In this document: positions 4,277 to 5,867 of the stretch, in pieces
Layout: each line of letters opens with the position of its first letter
How positions within the stretch are numbered: position 1 is the first letter of the stretch
Assembly: GCA_900752095.1 (NCBI GenBank)
Contig: CAADUD010000093.1
Span: 1-5,867, forward strand
From: Clostridia bacterium
GTDB taxonomy: Bacteria > Bacillota > Clostridia > TANB77 > CAG-508
DNA length: 5,867 bases
Reading direction: 5' to 3'
The notes under the pieces: model-generated
The model's database searches: none
The model's input: the letters and a program-made list of their open reading frames with translations, nothing else
What the model was told of the DNA's origin: nothing
Position numbers and translations under genes: made by a program

Positions 4277-5305
4277 ATGGAAGAAAAGAAAAAACGTATT
4301 TTAACAGGAGATAGACCAACAGGTAGGCTTCATATAGGTCACTATTTTGGGTCTTTAAAAACAAGGGTAGAAATGCAAAATACTGGTAAATATGACCCCT
4401 ATATATTAATTGCAGATGTGCAAGCTTTAACCGATAACTTTAATCATCCAGAAAAAGTAAGAAAAAATATAAGAGAAGTTGCTTTAGACTATTTATCAGT
4501 AGGAATAAATCCAGAAAAAAGCACAATTCATATACAATCTATGATACCAGAAACAGCAGAACTAACAGTGTTTTACTCTAACTTAGTAACAATTGCAAGG
4601 TTAGAGCGTAACCCAACGGTAAAAACCGAAATTGCCCAAAAAAAGGAGCTATTTGGAGAAAGTGTTACCTATGGTTTTTTAGGTTACCCTGTAAGCCAAG
4701 CCGCAGATATTACAGTAGTGAATGGTAGCTTAATACCAGTAGGAGAAGATCAACTTCCTTTAATAGAACAATGTAGAGAAATTGTTAGAAAATTTAATAG
4801 CATTTATGGAGAAACTTTAACAGAACCAGAAGCAGTATTATCGAATGCAAAAAGAATTAAAGGTCTAGACGGCAATGAAAAAATGGGGAAATCTTTAGGA
4901 AATGCCATTTATTTGTCCGATTCAGAAGAAGAGGTAAATAAAAAAGTAATGAGTGCAGTAACGGATCCCGCAAGAATAAAAAAGGACGATCCAGGTCATC
5001 CAGATGTTTGTATGGTAGCTTACTACCATAAACTATTTGCTCCTTTAGAAGAAGTAAATATGATTTGTGAAGAATGTAAAGCAGGAAAAAGAGGATGTGT
5101 GGCTTGTAAAAAACAATTAGCACATAATATTAATAAATTTTTAAATCCAATTCGTGAAAAAAGAGAATATTATGAAGAAAGACCAGAATTAGTAGAAAAA
5201 ATTCTAATAGAAGGAACAAATAAAGCAAGAAAAACAGCTAAAGAAACAATGAAAAAAGTAAAAAAAGCAATGAAATTAGACTATTTTGAAAATAAGGAAG
5301 AATAG
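4277..5305 (+). CDS. trpS: Tryptophanyl-tRNA synthetase, type II-like, with probable iron-sulfur site
   Basis: This class I synthetase charges tRNA-Trp with tryptophan in the cytoplasm, using ATP. Its 342 residues cover the full family length. The nucleotide-binding motifs are HIGH at 19-22 (PTGRLHIGHYFGSL) and KMGKS at 202-206. The start region RILTGDRPTGRLHIGH, the segment ADVQALTDNF, and YPVSQAADI (137-145) match the type II branch known from Deinococcus TrpRS II and indolmycin-resistant actinobacterial enzymes. The C-terminal domain has C245, C267, C274 and C277 in the spacing C-x21-C-x6-C-x2-C, nearly the C-x22-C-x6-C-x2-C that holds a [4Fe-4S] cluster in Thermotoga maritima TrpRS; C264 is extra. 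The ribosome binding site is weak (GAGAG at 4261-4265). An out-of-frame ATG at 4266 leads to a short dead end. It has its own promoter and is not beside other tryptophan genes. Confidence 0.95.
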   Translation: MEEKKKRILTGDRPTGRLHIGHYFGSLKTRVEMQNTGKYDPYILIADVQALTDNFNHPEKVRKNIREVALDYLSVGINPEKSTIHIQSMIPETAELTVFYSNLVTIARLERNPTVKTEIAQKKELFGESVTYGFLGYPVSQAADITVVNGSLIPVGEDQLPLIEQCREIVRKFNSIYGETLTEPEAVLSNAKRIKGLDGNEKMGKSLGNAIYLSDSEEEVNKKVMSAVTDPARIKKDDPGHPDVCMVAYYHKLFAPLEEVNMICEECKAGKRGCVACKKQLAHNINKFLNPIREKREYYEERPELVEKILIEGTNKARKTAKETMKKVKKAMKLDYFENKEE

Positions 5306-5314
5306 GTATAAAAT
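5286..5314 (+). promoter_or_regulatory. Candidate promoter at the end of trpS
   Basis: TTGAAA (5286-5291), a 17-base spacer and TAAAAT (5309-5314), overlapping the last codons of trpS. It could drive obgE with a leader of about 285 bases, but in sequence this AT-rich such matches also occur by chance. No terminator is seen after trpS, so read-through into obgE is an alternative. Confidence 0.3.
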
Positions 5315-5357
5315 ATGAAATATGGCTTATCATAAATAAGTTACGAGTAGATTTTAA

Positions 5358-5486
5358 GAAAGATTAAGAGACTACAGTAATGCAGTAGATAGATTGAAAA
5401 AAGCTTTAAAAAAAGAAAGTGAGCTTGCTAGAAATTCTTTATCTTATTTATATGATGAAAAAAATCCAGAGGGATTTATTAAATAA
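5358..5486 (+). other. Gap before obgE containing a possible gene remnant
   Basis: The 300 bases from 5306 to 5605 hold no complete gene. One frame is open for 42 codons (5358-5486) and reads like protein, with segments such as SNAVDRLKKALKKESELAR and SLSYLYDEKNPEGFIK. It follows a stop codon, has no ATG in frame and no ribosome binding site. A second protein-like scrap in another frame (about 5503-5544, KFIKLGEELQKV) ends in a stop. Together they may be the decayed remains of a small gene. A short inverted repeat TGGTT/AACCA lies near 5551-5568. I do not recognise a family. Confidence 0.25.
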
Positions 5487-5605
5487 ATAAAGATAAATAT
5501 ATAAGAAAATTTATAAAACTAGGGGAAGAATTACAAAAAGTGTAGAAATATTGGTTATAGGAAAACCATAAAAAACCTAAATATATAAAATTAAGGAATG
5601 AGAAA

Positions 5606-5867
5606 ATGTTTACAGACTATGTAAAAATATTGGTAAAAGCAGGAAATGGTGGAGATGGAGCTGTTTCCTTTCGTAGAGAAAAATATGTAGCAGCAGGAGG
5701 ACCAGATGGAGGAGATGGAGGAAAAGGTGGAGATGTCTATTTTGAAGTAGACCCGGATTCCAACACTCTTCTTAATTTTCGATACCAGAAAAAGTTTAAA
5801 GCAGAAAATGGTAAAAACGGAGAAGGTGGACATCGTTATGGAAAAAGTGGAGAAGATTTAATTATTA
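5606..5867 (+). CDS. obgE: GTPase Obg/CgtA, N-terminal part (3' partial)
   Basis: The 87 visible residues are the start of the Obg fold, the glycine-rich N-terminal domain of this essential GTPase, which binds the large ribosomal subunit during its assembly and links it to stress signals. Family signatures are FTDYVKILVKAGNGGDGAVSF in two adjoining pieces (positions 2-11 and 12-22), FRREKYVAAGGPDGGDGGKG (22-41) and GENGxxGxGGxRxGKxGED-type glycine repeats (about 64-84). The GTP-binding domain lies beyond the window. The start ATG 5606 has AAGGA at 5593-5597, eight bases upstream; the ATG at 5598 is in another frame. In many bacteria obgE directly follows rpmA; here the HD gene, trpS and a decayed stretch separate them. 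Confidence 0.96.
   Translation, partial: MFTDYVKILVKAGNGGDGAVSFRREKYVAAGGPDGGDGGKGGDVYFEVDPDSNTLLNFRYQKKFKAENGKNGEGGHRYGKSGEDLII

Overview
The window is AT-rich (about 30-32% GC in most genes, judged by counting sample lines). It has strong AGGAGG-type ribosome binding sites, extended -10 promoters, and proteins typical of low-GC Firmicutes. I read it as a member of the Clostridia, probably gut-associated; genus cannot be given from this sequence.

Layout. (1) Bases 1-1530 hold the C-terminal part of a large FtsX/MacB-type ABC transporter permease; its start lies outside the window. (2) Bases 1585-1900 hold a self-contained unit of promoter, 5' hairpin, a divergent Hfq-like Sm protein of 65 residues, and terminator. 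(3) Bases 1951-2117 hold a second small unit: a tRNA-shaped RNA gene with intact acceptor, D and T arms but an abnormal anticodon arm, followed directly by a terminator. (4) Bases 2223-3247 hold the ribosomal protein operon: strong promoter, structured L21-leader-type 5' UTR, rplU (L21), rpmA (L27) and a bidirectional terminator. No prp protease gene lies between rplU and rpmA, and L27 lacks the N-terminal extension that Prp removes in many Firmicutes. (5) Bases 3261-4046, minus strand, hold an HD-domain phosphohydrolase of clearly higher GC (about 45%), between two exact 17-base direct repeats. (6) Bases 4212-5305 hold trpS, a type II-like tryptophanyl-tRNA synthetase with a four-cysteine motif resembling the iron-sulfur site of the Thermotoga maritima enzyme. 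(7) Bases 5306-5605 contain a possible promoter and a decayed reading frame. (8) From 5606 the window holds the N-terminal Obg fold of the GTPase ObgE, cut by the window end.

Working together. rplU, rpmA and obgE form a conserved ribosome-assembly neighbourhood in bacteria. Here it is split by the HD gene and trpS. Most of the content concerns translation: L21, L27, TrpRS, Obg, an RNA chaperone-like protein and a tRNA-like RNA.

The best candidates for something undescribed are the tRNA-like RNA next to the atypical Hfq, whose promoters share a 12-base block, and the repeat-flanked HD-gene cassette. Both need comparative or expression data that I cannot supply.
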